The notes below the pieces were generated by a model. The model ran no database searches. It saw nothing but the letters and a program-made list of their open reading frames with translations, and was not told the origin of the DNA. Positions 17,605-26,837 of a stretch of DNA of 64,000 nt are shown piece by piece. Where the stretch lies: assembly GCA_024276425.1 (NCBI GenBank), contig JAJRXF010000095.1:20207-84206 (forward strand). The letters run 5' to 3'. Made by a program: the position numbers and the translations under genes. The stretch comes from Actinomycetes bacterium. Its GTDB lineage: Bacteria > Actinomycetota > Acidimicrobiia > Acidimicrobiales > SZUA-35. Within the stretch, counting starts at the first letter, position 1, and the number at the start of each line of letters is the position of its first letter.

Positions 17605-18486
17605 ATGAAGAAGGGCCCAAATGAGGGCCAGCAAGAACCCAGAGAACAGGAACATACGGTGTTCGAAAACGTTGTCGTCCCACTGGACGGGTCGGATCTA
17701 TCCGCTACCGCCCTCCCCGTTGCCATCAAGGTATGCCGAGCCAGCGATGCTGCACTCGTGATCCTGAGCTTTGCCGATGCCGACGAGGCTGAGTCGCGCC
17801 GAATTCGGATCGAAGACCAGGCTGCCTTGGCCAATACCATTGGCGTCGAGACTGAGGTGCGAATTGTTTTACCCGAGGCCGAGATCGAACGAGAGATCCA
17901 GAAGCAAATTGATGCCCTTACCAAGGTCCTGGTTTGCATGTCCACCCACGGGCGTAGCCGCTCCGAGGCCCTAACCGGGAGCGTGGCCAGCAGCCTCCTG
18001 CAATACGTGAAGACCCCGGTTCTCCTAATCGGGCCAGATTGTGACACCGCGGCCTTTGACCCGGGTGGACATCTGGTTGTGGCCATCGACGGAAGCCGAA
18101 CGTCGGAGACCATCATCCCTCCGGCGGTGTGGTGGGCCCGAGAGTTTGGGAGCGCACTCGAGTTCATCACCGTGCTTGAACCACGCGTGGCCCGAGCCGG
18201 AGTTGGCCACGAGTCACTGCGAGGTGATATTAGCGAATCCGTCCAGGTCGAGCGTCATGCCCACGCTGCTCAGAAAGAGCTTGGCCGGGTGGTCAACTTC
18301 GAGGTCCTCCACGGAAAGAAGGCGGCCAAAGTTCTCCTCGAACGACTGGATAGTTCGGGCGCCAATATCATGGCGATGGCTACACATGGTGCCACCGGCC
18401 TGCGCCGGGTGGCCATCGGAAGCGTGACCAGCAATGTTGTCCGGCACGCCAAATGCCCGGTCATGGTTCTGCGACCAACCGAGTAG
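17605..18486 (+). CDS. Tandem universal stress protein (UspA x2)
   Basis: 293 residues from the ATG at 17605, chosen because CGAGG lies about six bases before it; longer in-frame starts exist but add a low-complexity head. Two Usp domains: residues about 20-145, beginning ENVVVPLDGSDLS, and about 155-293, beginning HLVVAIDGSRTSE. The second domain keeps the ATP-loop form ATHG-(9)-GS followed by VTSNVVRHAKCPVMVL. In the first domain the loop is one residue shorter (STHGRSRSEALTGS), so nucleotide binding may be weaker there. The gene diverges from the ROK operon. A general stress or nucleotide-sensing role is all that can be claimed. Confidence 0.88.
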   Translation: MKKGPNEGQQEPREQEHTVFENVVVPLDGSDLSATALPVAIKVCRASDAALVILSFADADEAESRRIRIEDQAALANTIGVETEVRIVLPEAEIEREIQKQIDALTKVLVCMSTHGRSRSEALTGSVASSLLQYVKTPVLLIGPDCDTAAFDPGGHLVVAIDGSRTSETIIPPAVWWAREFGSALEFITVLEPRVARAGVGHESLRGDISESVQVERHAHAAQKELGRVVNFEVLHGKKAAKVLLERLDSSGANIMAMATHGATGLRRVAIGSVTSNVVRHAKCPVMVLRPTE

Positions 18487-18498
18487 CCGACCAGGGAT

Positions 18499-18876
18499 CT
18501 AGCCAGAGACCAGAACGGCGAGAAGATCGAAACTGCTGAGTATTCCAGCCAAACCGTCCTGGTCCATGACAACCAGATGGTGGATCGATTCGCTCCGCAT
18601 CAGTTCGGCCGCCACCGAAACGGTAGCGTTGGCGTCCACCGATCGAACGGCGCGACTCATGATGGTGGCGACCGGCTCTCCGGCGGGCCATTCTTCCACC
18701 AGGTCGGCCGAGGTCACAATGCCAACGACCGAATCGTCCTCGACCACCGGCAAACCGTGAAACCCCAAACCCAACATCAAGTCTCGTGCTCGACCGATCG
18801 AGTCGGTCGGTTCGATCGTGATCAGGTCGGCCGTGAGATAGTCCCGGACCCGATATTCGTTCTCGTTGCTGGTCAT
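18499..18876 (-). CDS. CBS-domain pair protein
   Basis: 125 residues from ATG at 18876. Two CBS motifs in tandem: YLTADLITIEPTDSIGRARD with FHGLPVVEDDSVVGIVTSAD, then IMSRAVRSVDANATVSVAAE with IHHLVVMDQDGLAGILSSFD. Stand-alone CBS pairs bind adenosyl compounds and act as energy or redox sensors on partner proteins. The longer open frame to 18981 runs into the Pfk gene and is not used. It converges with the UspA gene. Its partner is unknown. Confidence 0.85.
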   Translation of the reverse strand: MTSNENEYRVRDYLTADLITIEPTDSIGRARDLMLGLGFHGLPVVEDDSVVGIVTSADLVEEWPAGEPVATIMSRAVRSVDANATVSVAAELMRSESIHHLVVMDQDGLAGILSSFDLLAVLVSG

Positions 18877-18917
18877 GATGCTTATTGGAGACCATCGATC
18901 GGGCTCCGGCAAGAGAC

Positions 18918-19859
18918 CTAAGCCCCGGATGGATCCAGAACAACCTGCGGTAAGAGACTTTCCACATCCTCGGACCGACAAAGCTCGGTCCCGGCGGTAA
19001 GTACCGCTGCGGTGCCAGCGGCGATACCCAGCCTCCCCATTTCCTGAGTGCTCAGACCTCGGGCGAGACCGACCGCAAATCCAGCCACCATGGAGTCGCC
19101 CGCACCAACCGCGCTGGCCACTCGAACAGCCGGTGCGCGAAGTCGAAGAACCTCACCCGAGCGTTGAAACACAATTGCCCCACCAGCACCGATAGAAACC
19201 ACCAAGGTTGAGACCGAGGAATCGCCAAGAACCTCCCGAGCCGCCGTCACTACCTCGGCTTCAGTAATCAACTCTCGACCAACGAGTGCCGCCAACTCAC
19301 GGGCGCTGGGCTTGACCAGAAAGGCCCCCGACTGCAGCGCAGAGACTAGGGCATCTCCGGATGTGTCAACCAAAACCGGAACTGGGTCTAGCGCTGCCAC
19401 CAACGACTCCATCACCCCGACAGGAACACCGCTCGGCAAGCTTCCCGAGATGACAACACAGGCAGCCTCGTGGGCGGCCTCTACTACAGCGCGTTCGCAG
19501 GCACGGAGTTCCCCCAGGGTGATCTCCGGTCCGGGAAAGACGAACCTGAACTGATCCTCGGTTGACCCAACACCAATCGTCAAACTTTCCCTTGTCTCGG
19601 CCACAATCGGGACCGGTCGAATCGGAATCCCTTCATTTCTCAGGAGAGCTTCGATTCGGTCGCCAACGCCGCCGCCAAGGGGAATAACAGCCAGCACACT
19701 CTGTCCGAGGCGTTTAGCAACACGCGCCACATTGATCCCCCCACCGCCGGGGTCATACACCGGTGCTGAACAACGAACCTTGTGATTCGGGACGACGTTT
19801 TCTGCCCAACTCGAAATGTCAAGGGCCGGGTTCAGCGTGAGGGTCACAATGGCAGACAC
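18918..19859 (-). CDS. pfkB: 6-phosphofructokinase, PfkB family (Pfk-2 type)
   Basis: 313 residues from a GTG start with GAGGGAG nine bases upstream. The PfkB/ribokinase fold shows TLNPALDISSWAENV at the N-terminus, the sugar-phosphate loop DPGGGGINVARVAKRLG (about 36-52), VVISGSLPSGVP (about 138), KPSARELAALVGR, and the anion hole with catalytic Asp ASAVGAGDSMVAGFA (about 252). GDSM rather than GDAF points to Pfk-2 or 1-phosphofructokinase/tagatose kinases. The start lies four bases after the IclR gene stop. The product of the nearby NagB-II, fructose-6-phosphate, would be a natural substrate, though 1-phosphofructokinase activity is an alternative. Confidence 0.85.
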   Translation of the reverse strand: MSAIVTLTLNPALDISSWAENVVPNHKVRCSAPVYDPGGGGINVARVAKRLGQSVLAVIPLGGGVGDRIEALLRNEGIPIRPVPIVAETRESLTIGVGSTEDQFRFVFPGPEITLGELRACERAVVEAAHEAACVVISGSLPSGVPVGVMESLVAALDPVPVLVDTSGDALVSALQSGAFLVKPSARELAALVGRELITEAEVVTAAREVLGDSSVSTLVVSIGAGGAIVFQRSGEVLRLRAPAVRVASAVGAGDSMVAGFAVGLARGLSTQEMGRLGIAAGTAAVLTAGTELCRSEDVESLLPQVVLDPSGA

Positions 19860-19863
19860 GTCA

Positions 19864-20592
19864 CTATTCTCCCTCAGGTTCTCGGTCATAGTCTTTCGCG
19901 GAAAACAAACCAAGGGACTCTCCAAAACGCGACGCTGCGTCGGCTACCGACTGCTTGGCTCTACTTAGCGCTTCTCCTCGCAACCGAAAGTCCGGGCCGA
20001 GTATTGATAAGGCCGCCACGACCTGGTGCCCCGGGGTTACCACAGGAGCAGACACAGCCGTTATGCCCTCTTCGGTACTCCCGATACGCACAGCAGCCCT
20101 CGGCAGTCCCGGTGTTTGTTCCTGCGGGTCCGTCGCCAGCGCAACACCAACAGCCGTACCCTCAAGCGGAACGGAACGGCTGATCCAACCAACGTGTCGA
20201 ACAGCACGGGGACTTGGCGAAGTAGCCACATACATTGCCACCTCGCCCTCGCGCACAGCAAGGTAGGCCGACTCAAGGGTTGTCGCCGACAGGGAATCAA
20301 GAAAGGGGCGGACGGCGGCAATCAGTTGAGCAGTCGGGCTATCGCTGAGTGCGGTCAAAGCCAACCGTACAAATGCCGGTCCGGGACTAAACAACCCTTG
20401 CTCGTCGCGGCTCACAAATCCATGCAGCTCTAGCGTTTTCAGATGTCGCAGCGTTGTGCTCGGGGAGAGGTCGCCGAGGCGGGCCGACTCGGACAGCGAA
20501 ATGCGCCCTCCGGTGATCACGATACTGAGGAGCCGGAGAGCTCTCTCCGCCGAGCGAGAGACATGGAGGCCACCAGCATTGGACTCAGTCAT
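19864..20592 (-). CDS. IclR-family transcriptional regulator
   Basis: 242 residues. The winged HTH (RALRLLSIVITGGRISLSES then SPSTTLRHLKTLELHGFV) is followed by the IclR effector domain with AYLAVREGEVAMYVA, VPLEGTAVGVAL and AVSAPVVTPGHQVVAALSI, where small metabolites bind in family members. The start at 20592 overlaps the end of the ABC ATPase gene by eight bases, and pfkB begins four bases after its stop, so it is embedded in a run of co-transcribed genes. It may control pfkB, the exporter, or both; the effector is unknown. Confidence 0.88.
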   Translation of the reverse strand: MTESNAGGLHVSRSAERALRLLSIVITGGRISLSESARLGDLSPSTTLRHLKTLELHGFVSRDEQGLFSPGPAFVRLALTALSDSPTAQLIAAVRPFLDSLSATTLESAYLAVREGEVAMYVATSPSPRAVRHVGWISRSVPLEGTAVGVALATDPQEQTPGLPRAAVRIGSTEEGITAVSAPVVTPGHQVVAALSILGPDFRLRGEALSRAKQSVADAASRFGESLGLFSAKDYDREPEGE

Positions 20593-21223
20593 CGTCGCGT
20601 TGGGAACCGAGCTCACCCGCTTCGATCTCAATCACCTCAGTCGCTCCCTCAACCAGTTCACGATCGTGCGTGCTGGAGAGCACAACACCTCCATGGTCGG
20701 CAAACTCGGCCAAAGTCTCAATGAGCGTAATCCGAGAGGTGGCGTCAAGGCCCGTTGTAGGTTCATCAAGGAGAAGGACCTTAAAGGGACGGGCCGTACC
20801 AACCAGAAGCCCAGCTTTTTGCCGCTGCCCCTTACTCATTGCTTGAGGAAAACGGCCAAGAAGTTCCGTTGCGTCCAACCTTTCGACCAACTCCACAGAG
20901 AAGTCCGTCGGCTCATCTTGGCCGTTGAGCTTGGCTACATACAACATCTGCTCTTGGACCGTCAGGTCATCGAAGAGTGCTGGCTGATCGGGGACAAAGG
21001 TGGTGACCTCACGAGCACCCCGAGACCCAACCAGTGAGCCATCAACAGAGATTGACCCCGAAGTCGGTCGGGCCAGGCCAGCAATGAGGGTCAGCAGGGT
21101 CGTCTTTCCCGCTCCATTTTGCCCGATGAGCACGGCATTGGAACCTGGTTCGAGGCGCCAGTCTGGAACCTGAAGGACCGTCGTCCTTCCGTAAGTCTTT
21201 TTCAATCTCTTGACCCGAATCAT
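20585..21223 (-). CDS. ABC transporter ATP-binding protein
   Basis: 212 residues. Walker A GQNGAGKTT (about residue 34), Q-loop region TFVPDQPALFDDL, signature MSKGQRQKAGLL in place of LSGGQ (about 130), Walker B VLLLDEPTTGLD, and the switch His in SSTHDRE. The MSKGQRQ form is typical of ATPases in small exporters. It overlaps the large membrane protein upstream by four bases (ATGA), so the two should form one complex. Confidence 0.92.
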   Translation of the reverse strand: MIRVKRLKKTYGRTTVLQVPDWRLEPGSNAVLIGQNGAGKTTLLTLIAGLARPTSGSISVDGSLVGSRGAREVTTFVPDQPALFDDLTVQEQMLYVAKLNGQDEPTDFSVELVERLDATELLGRFPQAMSKGQRQKAGLLVGTARPFKVLLLDEPTTGLDATSRITLIETLAEFADHGGVVLSSTHDRELVEGATEVIEIEAGELGSQRDDD

Positions 21224-22629
21224 CTGAGCGACTTCTCCAAGGGGTTCATGGCAACGACGGCAAGAATGAAAGCAATGACAGCAGTCAGTTGACCCCAGGT
21301 CTGGCCGAACTCATCCGGGCGAAAGTACTGATGGGAGATAGCGACTGTGGCCCCCAACAGCAGAAGCGGACCGCTCAAGGCACGCCCCCAAAGCAAGGGG
21401 CCAATGAATCCTGCGCCAACCGTCGTGGCCCATTTCGCCACATCCGGAGAACCAATCCGGGCCTGCATGAGGGCGGCAAGCGTGCCAACCAGGAAGAGGA
21501 ACATGGTGCCAGCGGCATCGTCAAAGGACTGACTCCAAAGCCAAGCCGTGAGCAGGCCACCTATGACCATGGCGATACTCAGGGCGGTAAGGGTTTGGCC
21601 CTGAAGGACTCTGGCTGAACCAGCTCGGTAGTGAACCAGAAAGGGGATCTGGTCGGCGGTAGCGGCCAAGGGCACGGCAAGATCAAACCCGATAACGGCA
21701 ACACACGCAGCCAGGCTCAACGCAACGACACCATGACTCGGATCGGAAAATCTGAGAAGGAGGAATATTGTTCCGCCCGCAAGTCCAAGTCTGGCTATCT
21801 GACCAGACAATCCGTGCTGGAGGGCAGCAATCTGACGCCAGAGGAAGGTCGGCATCCATGGCCTCGCCAGTTGAGGGCCCGCCACGCGTGGGGAGTCGCT
21901 GACGCGACGCATGTCCAACAACATTTGTTGGAAGTCGACCGTTTGCATCGATGAGCGCAGGGTTTCCAGGGCCCGAGCCCGAGACCACAATCGTTCCACC
22001 GGGGTCCAGGTTAGACCGAACAAAGCCAGACCGAGTGACAGGAGACCGAGGCTGAGGAGGCTCAGCAAACCGGTCGAGTCAAAGAACGTGCGCCCGCCAA
22101 GCAGACTGGCCAAGACGACCACGGGTACCAGCACAGCCCAGGCGACGACCCGCGGTCGGCGGCCCTCATTGGTAGAGAAGACGAGGTACCAGATCATCGA
22201 TTGACTAACCGAGATGGCCACGGCAAGAGCCGCAACCAGGGAGATTGTTACCGAGGAACTAACGGTGTATTCCCCGGGCGTCGACAATGCCAGGAATATG
22301 GTGGCCCCAATAGCTGCGATTGCAGACCGGGCCACCAACTGGCGTAGCAACCGAGGGTAAAGCATGGTCCGTCTCGATGCCCCCGAAGCCAGCTCATGGA
22401 GAACTCCGGCCCTCGACACCACCAGTGGTCCACCTCGCCATCCAAGCCAGACTGCAGCCGCAACAGCCACCACAACCGCAATGTTCACGCCAGGCTCGAT
22501 GGTAGAAAAGTCGCTCGGCAATAGTTCGGCCATTCGATCCCCATAGAACGGCAAAAGAAGCCAGCCAAGGCCAGCCAGATAGAGCGAGTACAAATCATCG
22601 CTTAGACGCGAACCCGGAGAAGCCGACAT
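21220..22629 (-). CDS. ABC exporter membrane protein, about 10-12 membrane segments
   Basis: 469 residues, largely hydrophobic; segments include VNIAVVVAVAAAVWLGW, VVAWAVLVPVVVLASLL, LLSLLSLGLLSLGLALFGL and TAVIAFILAVVAMNPLE. I do not recognise a named subfamily. Overlap with an ATPase gene and the lack of any binding protein argue for an exporter permease rather than an importer. It starts 27 bases after a small membrane protein gene that probably belongs to the same unit. The cargo is unknown. Confidence 0.75.
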   Translation of the reverse strand: MSASPGSRLSDDLYSLYLAGLGWLLLPFYGDRMAELLPSDFSTIEPGVNIAVVVAVAAAVWLGWRGGPLVVSRAGVLHELASGASRRTMLYPRLLRQLVARSAIAAIGATIFLALSTPGEYTVSSSVTISLVAALAVAISVSQSMIWYLVFSTNEGRRPRVVAWAVLVPVVVLASLLGGRTFFDSTGLLSLLSLGLLSLGLALFGLTWTPVERLWSRARALETLRSSMQTVDFQQMLLDMRRVSDSPRVAGPQLARPWMPTFLWRQIAALQHGLSGQIARLGLAGGTIFLLLRFSDPSHGVVALSLAACVAVIGFDLAVPLAATADQIPFLVHYRAGSARVLQGQTLTALSIAMVIGGLLTAWLWSQSFDDAAGTMFLFLVGTLAALMQARIGSPDVAKWATTVGAGFIGPLLWGRALSGPLLLLGATVAISHQYFRPDEFGQTWGQLTAVIAFILAVVAMNPLEKSLR

Positions 22630-22656
22630 GCAGCGGCCAATCCTAGGGCGAATGGA

Positions 22657-22962
22657 TCAGGGGAGAAACGCCCACGCCGCGAGCAGCGGGCCAAACATCG
22701 CTAACCCAAAGGAAAGCATGGTTGCACTTGTGGAAAGCCGCCGCAGATTCTCAATGGTCTCGGCCGAGCTATGGGAGAGCGCTGCGGTCCAGCCGTCGGC
22801 CATCTCGATTGCCTCATCAACACGTGTCAGCCTGCAGATCGAGGCCAGTACCACCAGCCATATCGCCAAAAGCATCGAAACCAAAACCAGGGTCGGGTGT
22901 CCCCCATTCTGAGAAAAACGCAATGCCGCAGCGACATACGCGAGGTAGGAAAGCTGGCTCAT
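22657..22962 (-). CDS. Small membrane protein of unknown function
   Basis: 101 residues with hydrophobic segments near residues 3-14, 25-43 (TLVLVSMLLAIWLVVLASI) and 82-100 (MLSFGLAMFGPLLAAWAF), joined by a charged loop. I recognise no family. It is the first gene of the exporter run and lies 150 bases from the divergent carboxylase operon. It could be an accessory subunit of the exporter; this is inference from position only. Confidence 0.6.
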   Translation of the reverse strand: MSQLSYLAYVAAALRFSQNGGHPTLVLVSMLLAIWLVVLASICRLTRVDEAIEMADGWTAALSHSSAETIENLRRLSTSATMLSFGLAMFGPLLAAWAFLP

Positions 22963-23075
22963 GTTGTTTCCGTCGGCACCTTTTAGGCCAGGATGAGGGG
23001 TTGAGGCCGAAACGGCAGGTCATCAAGAGAAAAAACCACCAACAGGAAACAAGACGGCCATAGAAGCCGGTAATA

Positions 23076-23105
23076 TTGACACCGCTTGATTACCCAACCT
23101 AGGGT
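23076..23105 (+). promoter_or_regulatory. Promoter of the Atu-like carboxylase operon
   Basis: TTGACA (23076-23081), an 18-base spacer, TAGGGT (23100-23105), then seven bases to the ATG at 23113. The -35 is consensus and the spacing puts transcription start on or next to the A of the start codon, so the message is leaderless. This decides the start of the carboxyltransferase. Confidence 0.7.
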
Positions 23106-23112
23106 CGGCCCC

Positions 23113-24750
23113 ATGGACCGAACTCTCCTGGCCCCTCCACTACCCTCATCGGTGGCCACTAGCTCCGAATCCTTCGCCAAGAACCGGGCAGACATGCTCG
23201 ACCAACTGCAGGTCATTGACGAACTCCTGGATGAGGCGGAGGCCGGCGGCGGTGAAAAAGCAATGGCCCGCATGCGCTCGAGGGGCAAGCTTCCCGTCCG
23301 GGAGCGCATCGCCAACGTGCTTGACCCTGACACCCCCTTCTTAGAGATCAGCGCGTTAGCTGGCTATGACTCCGACTACACCATCGGAGGCGGCATGGTG
23401 GTCGGAATCGGCATCATCGCCGGGACCGAGTGTGTGATCCTGGCCAACGACCCCTCCGTTCTCGGGGGGGCACTGACCCCCTACGTTCTAAAGAAGTGGA
23501 ACCGAGCACTGGAGATCGCTCGAGATAACCACATGCCCTATGTCAGCTTTGTCGAATCGGCCGGAGCGGACCTGCGAGTCGAAACTGGAGGGGGACGCAA
23601 GGCCAACACCAACCACTTCGCCGAGAGCGGTCGTTTCTTCTATGAGATGATCGAACTGTCGAAGATGGACATTCCCTTGGTCTGTGTTGTCTTCGGCTCT
23701 TCGACCGCAGGCGGTGCCTACCAACCAGGCCTGTCTGACTACAACATCGTGGTGAAGGACCAGTCGAAGATTTTCCTGGCTGGGCCTCCGCTGGTCAAGA
23801 TGGCCACCGGCGAAGAGTCCGACGATGAGACCCTGGGCGGGGCCAAGATGCACGCCGAGATCTCGGGCCTCGGCGACTACTTCGCCGAGGATGAGATGGA
23901 CGCCCTGCGATTGTGTCGCGAGGTGGTCTCACACCTCAACTGGCGAAAACCTGGGCCCGAACCGTCCCTCCTTGGGGATGACCCAATCTATGACCAGGAA
24001 GAACTGTTGGGTCTGGTGAGCCAGGACCTTCGCTCCCCTCTTGATGTCCGGGATGTCATCGCCCGAGTGGTCGACGGTTCTCGTTTCGAGGAGTTCAAGA
24101 CGCGGTATGGACCGACACTGGTCTGTGGATGGGCATCGATCCACGGCTACCCCATCGGCATCCTCGGCAACAACGGAGTTCTTCACCCCGAAGCAGCCGA
24201 AAAGGGTGCCCAGTTCATCCAGTTGTGCAACCAGATTGATGTCCCATTGGTGTTCCTGCAGAACATCACCGGCTTCATGGTTGGAAAAGACTTTGAGCAA
24301 GCCGGGATCATCAAAAAGGGATCCCAGATGCTCAACGCGGTCTCCAATTCAACCGTTCCCCATCTCACCGTGATAATTGGATCGTCCTATGGTGCCGGCA
24401 CCTACGGAATGTCCGGTCGGGCCTTTGGCAACCGATTTACCTGGTTGTGGCCAACGGCCAAGGTTGCCGTCATGGGTCCAAAGCAGATCGCCGGGGTGAT
24501 GTCGATGGTGCGCCGAGGACAAGCTGCCCGCAAAGGCATCGAGTTTGACGAAGAAGAGGACGCTCAGATCGTGGCCATGGTGGAAGAGGTTCAGGAAAAG
24601 GGTTCGCTGGCCTTGGCCGCAACCGGAGCGGTGAGCGACGACGGAATCATCGACCCCAGAGACACCCGCACGGTTCTTGGTATCTGCCTCTCGGTGGTTC
24701 GCAACACGCCCATTGAAGGCGCCGACGGCTATGGAGTATTCCGGTTATGA
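23113..24750 (+). CDS. Acyl-CoA carboxylase, carboxyltransferase (beta) subunit, AtuC/MccB-like
   Basis: 545 residues in two crotonase-fold halves. The N-half has RGKLPVRERIANVLDPDTPF, the oxyanion loop VFGSSTAGGAYQPGLSDY (about 195-212) and IFLAGPPLVKMATGE; the C-half has NITGFMVGKDFEQAGIIKKG and GSSYGAGTYGMSGRAFGNRF (about 425-444). This is the layout of methylcrotonyl/geranyl-CoA carboxyltransferases. With the biotin subunit it transfers carboxyl groups to a branched unsaturated acyl-CoA. It starts the operon and is followed by the biotin subunit with a four-base overlap. AtuA downstream favours a terpenoid acyl-CoA, but the loop sequence is diverged from characterised GCC and MCC, so the substrate is open. 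Confidence 0.85.
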   Translation: MDRTLLAPPLPSSVATSSESFAKNRADMLDQLQVIDELLDEAEAGGGEKAMARMRSRGKLPVRERIANVLDPDTPFLEISALAGYDSDYTIGGGMVVGIGIIAGTECVILANDPSVLGGALTPYVLKKWNRALEIARDNHMPYVSFVESAGADLRVETGGGRKANTNHFAESGRFFYEMIELSKMDIPLVCVVFGSSTAGGAYQPGLSDYNIVVKDQSKIFLAGPPLVKMATGEESDDETLGGAKMHAEISGLGDYFAEDEMDALRLCREVVSHLNWRKPGPEPSLLGDDPIYDQEELLGLVSQDLRSPLDVRDVIARVVDGSRFEEFKTRYGPTLVCGWASIHGYPIGILGNNGVLHPEAAEKGAQFIQLCNQIDVPLVFLQNITGFMVGKDFEQAGIIKKGSQMLNAVSNSTVPHLTVIIGSSYGAGTYGMSGRAFGNRFTWLWPTAKVAVMGPKQIAGVMSMVRRGQAARKGIEFDEEEDAQIVAMVEEVQEKGSLALAATGAVSDDGIIDPRDTRTVLGICLSVVRNTPIEGADGYGVFRL

Positions 24751-26837
24751 CGCATGCTCAGGTTATGACGACCCCCTTTGACTCTGTGCTGGTTGCCAAC
24801 CGCGGCGAGATCGCAAGGCGAGTATTTGCTACTGCCCGCTCAATGGGCATGGTTTGTGTGGCCGTATTTACCGATGCCGACGCAGACGCCGCCTTCGTTC
24901 GGGAGGCCGATGAGGCCATTCGGTTGGCCACTGGCTATCTCGACGGCGACGCCATCATTGGCGCGGCAAAGCTCAGCGGCGCCCAGGCCGTTCACCCCGG
25001 CTACGGGTTTCTGTCAGAGAACGCTAACTTTGCTCGCTCCGTACAGGCCGCCGGACTGATTTGGGTTGGCCCGACACCGGACATCATCGCCACCATGGGA
25101 GACAAGATCCTGGCCAAGGAGGCAGCACTGGCTGCGGGACTGCCGGTGCTGGACAGCTATGACACCGAATCGCTGACGGGAGAATCGACCGAACTCATTC
25201 GCTTCCCAGTCTTGGTTAAGGCAGCCGCCGGTGGCGGCGGCAAGGGAATGCGAGTGGTCCAGTCGGCGGACCAACTGGATGAGGCCATCGCTTCGGCCAG
25301 TCGAGAGGCAGACAAGGCCTTCGGGGATAGTCGGGTCTTTGTCGAGCGCTACGTGCCTCGAGCTCGCCATATCGAGATCCAGATTCTTGGTGACGCCCAT
25401 GGCAATCTTGTCCACCTCGGCGAGCGTGAATGCTCCATCCAACGACGCCATCAAAAGATCATCGAGGAATCGCCCTCTCCGGTTGTGAGCCCCGAGCTTC
25501 GCCAAGCCATGGGCAACGCGGCCCTCGCCCTGGCCAGTTCTCTTAGCTACTCCTCCACCGGAACCGTTGAATTCCTTCTCGACGAGGACAGCCTTACCGG
25601 GGACAGCATTACTGAAGGTGGTGCAGAGTTTTTCTTTCTGGAGGTCAACACGAGATTACAAGTTGAGCACCCGGTTACCGAGGCCATCACTGGCCTTGAT
25701 CTTGTTCGTGAGCAATTGCAGGTTGCAGCGGGTCAACAACTCAACTTCGACCAGTCGTCGATCGATTTCTTAGGCCATGCCATCGAGGCCCGCCTTTACG
25801 CCGAAGATCCAGCCAATGGCTTCCTCCCCTCGGCTGGCACCGTCGATGTATTCGAACCGGCCGAGACGCCGGCGCTGCGATGGGATGTTGGTATCGAGCA
25901 GGGTTCGGAGGTTGGGGTTCACTTCGATCCGATGCTGGGCAAGGTCATTGCCCATGGCCCCACCAGGGCCGAGGCCGCAGCACAGCTAGCCCGTGGACTG
26001 GAGCGCCTCCATCTCGGTGGGCTCACGACCAACCGCGATTTTCTGGCCGCCACCCTCCGTCACCCTCAGTTCTTGGCCGGGGCGACCACAACCGATTTCA
26101 TTGAACGAGTCAATCCGACCCCCTTGGTCAGTCCCGACGATGTCGTGTTCGCTGCCGTGGCCGGGGCCCTTTGGATGCAGGGTCGACGGGTGGCCGATCT
26201 GGAAGTGCTCCCGAGAGTTCCCAGCGGTTGGCGAAACTCCAAACTGCCCATGGAGCGAACCAGCCTGCTTCTGGAGGACGGTCTGGGCGATGGACTAGGT
26301 GACGGTAGAGATCAAGAGCCAATGGAGGTTCGGTACCGGAGAAATCGGGATGGCTCGTTCTCGGTTCGCAACAGCGCGAACGACAATACCGTCAGCAATG
26401 CGGCCATCAGCAATGCGATCATTCATGCCTGGTCGGCCGAGTGGATTGACATTGAGCTGGATGGCCTTCGCCGAGGGGTTCGAGTTAGCCATACAGCTCG
26501 GGTCAGTCACACGGGTTCGGCGGCCTCGTTCCTGTATGTCCAGACTCCTTCGACCACCCTTCGGTTCCGGATTGAACCTCGGTTTGTGGTGCCGGGGGCC
26601 GATACCGATACGTCCACCCTGCAGGATGGTGGGCTGGTCTCACCCATGCCGGGATCGGTTCTGGAGGTGCGGGTTAACCCCGATGATGAGGTGGTGGCCG
26701 GACAGGTCCTCCTGGTGTTGGAGGCCATGAAAATGGAGCACCCCGTGCCTGCTCCCCGTGATGGCACGGTCAGCCAGGTTCTGGTTGAGGTCGGTCAACA
26801 AGTCGAACTGGGCCTCGTGTTGGTGGAGTTCGAATGA
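24747..26837 (+). CDS. Acyl-CoA carboxylase, biotin carboxylase / carrier (alpha) subunit, AtuF-like
   Basis: 696 residues. Biotin carboxylase domain: VLVANRGEIARRVFATARSMG (start, about residue 14), AVHPGYGFLSENANFA, the ATP-grasp loop AAAGGGGKGMRVV (about 155), ERDCS-type loop read as ECSIQRRHQKIIEESP, and FLEVNTRLQVEHPVTE (about 295). The C-terminus is a biotin carrier with VLEAMKMEHPVPAPRDG, the Lys being the biotin site. The start overlaps the carboxyltransferase stop by four bases. A second in-frame ATG 18 bases later sits in a short direct repeat (GGTTATGACG twice), so either start could be used. It acts with the preceding gene as an alpha/beta carboxylase. Confidence 0.93.
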   Translation: MTHAQVMTTPFDSVLVANRGEIARRVFATARSMGMVCVAVFTDADADAAFVREADEAIRLATGYLDGDAIIGAAKLSGAQAVHPGYGFLSENANFARSVQAAGLIWVGPTPDIIATMGDKILAKEAALAAGLPVLDSYDTESLTGESTELIRFPVLVKAAAGGGGKGMRVVQSADQLDEAIASASREADKAFGDSRVFVERYVPRARHIEIQILGDAHGNLVHLGERECSIQRRHQKIIEESPSPVVSPELRQAMGNAALALASSLSYSSTGTVEFLLDEDSLTGDSITEGGAEFFFLEVNTRLQVEHPVTEAITGLDLVREQLQVAAGQQLNFDQSSIDFLGHAIEARLYAEDPANGFLPSAGTVDVFEPAETPALRWDVGIEQGSEVGVHFDPMLGKVIAHGPTRAEAAAQLARGLERLHLGGLTTNRDFLAATLRHPQFLAGATTTDFIERVNPTPLVSPDDVVFAAVAGALWMQGRRVADLEVLPRVPSGWRNSKLPMERTSLLLEDGLGDGLGDGRDQEPMEVRYRRNRDGSFSVRNSANDNTVSNAAISNAIIHAWSAEWIDIELDGLRRGVRVSHTARVSHTGSAASFLYVQTPSTTLRFRIEPRFVVPGADTDTSTLQDGGLVSPMPGSVLEVRVNPDDEVVAGQVLLVLEAMKMEHPVPAPRDGTVSQVLVEVGQQVELGLVLVEFE

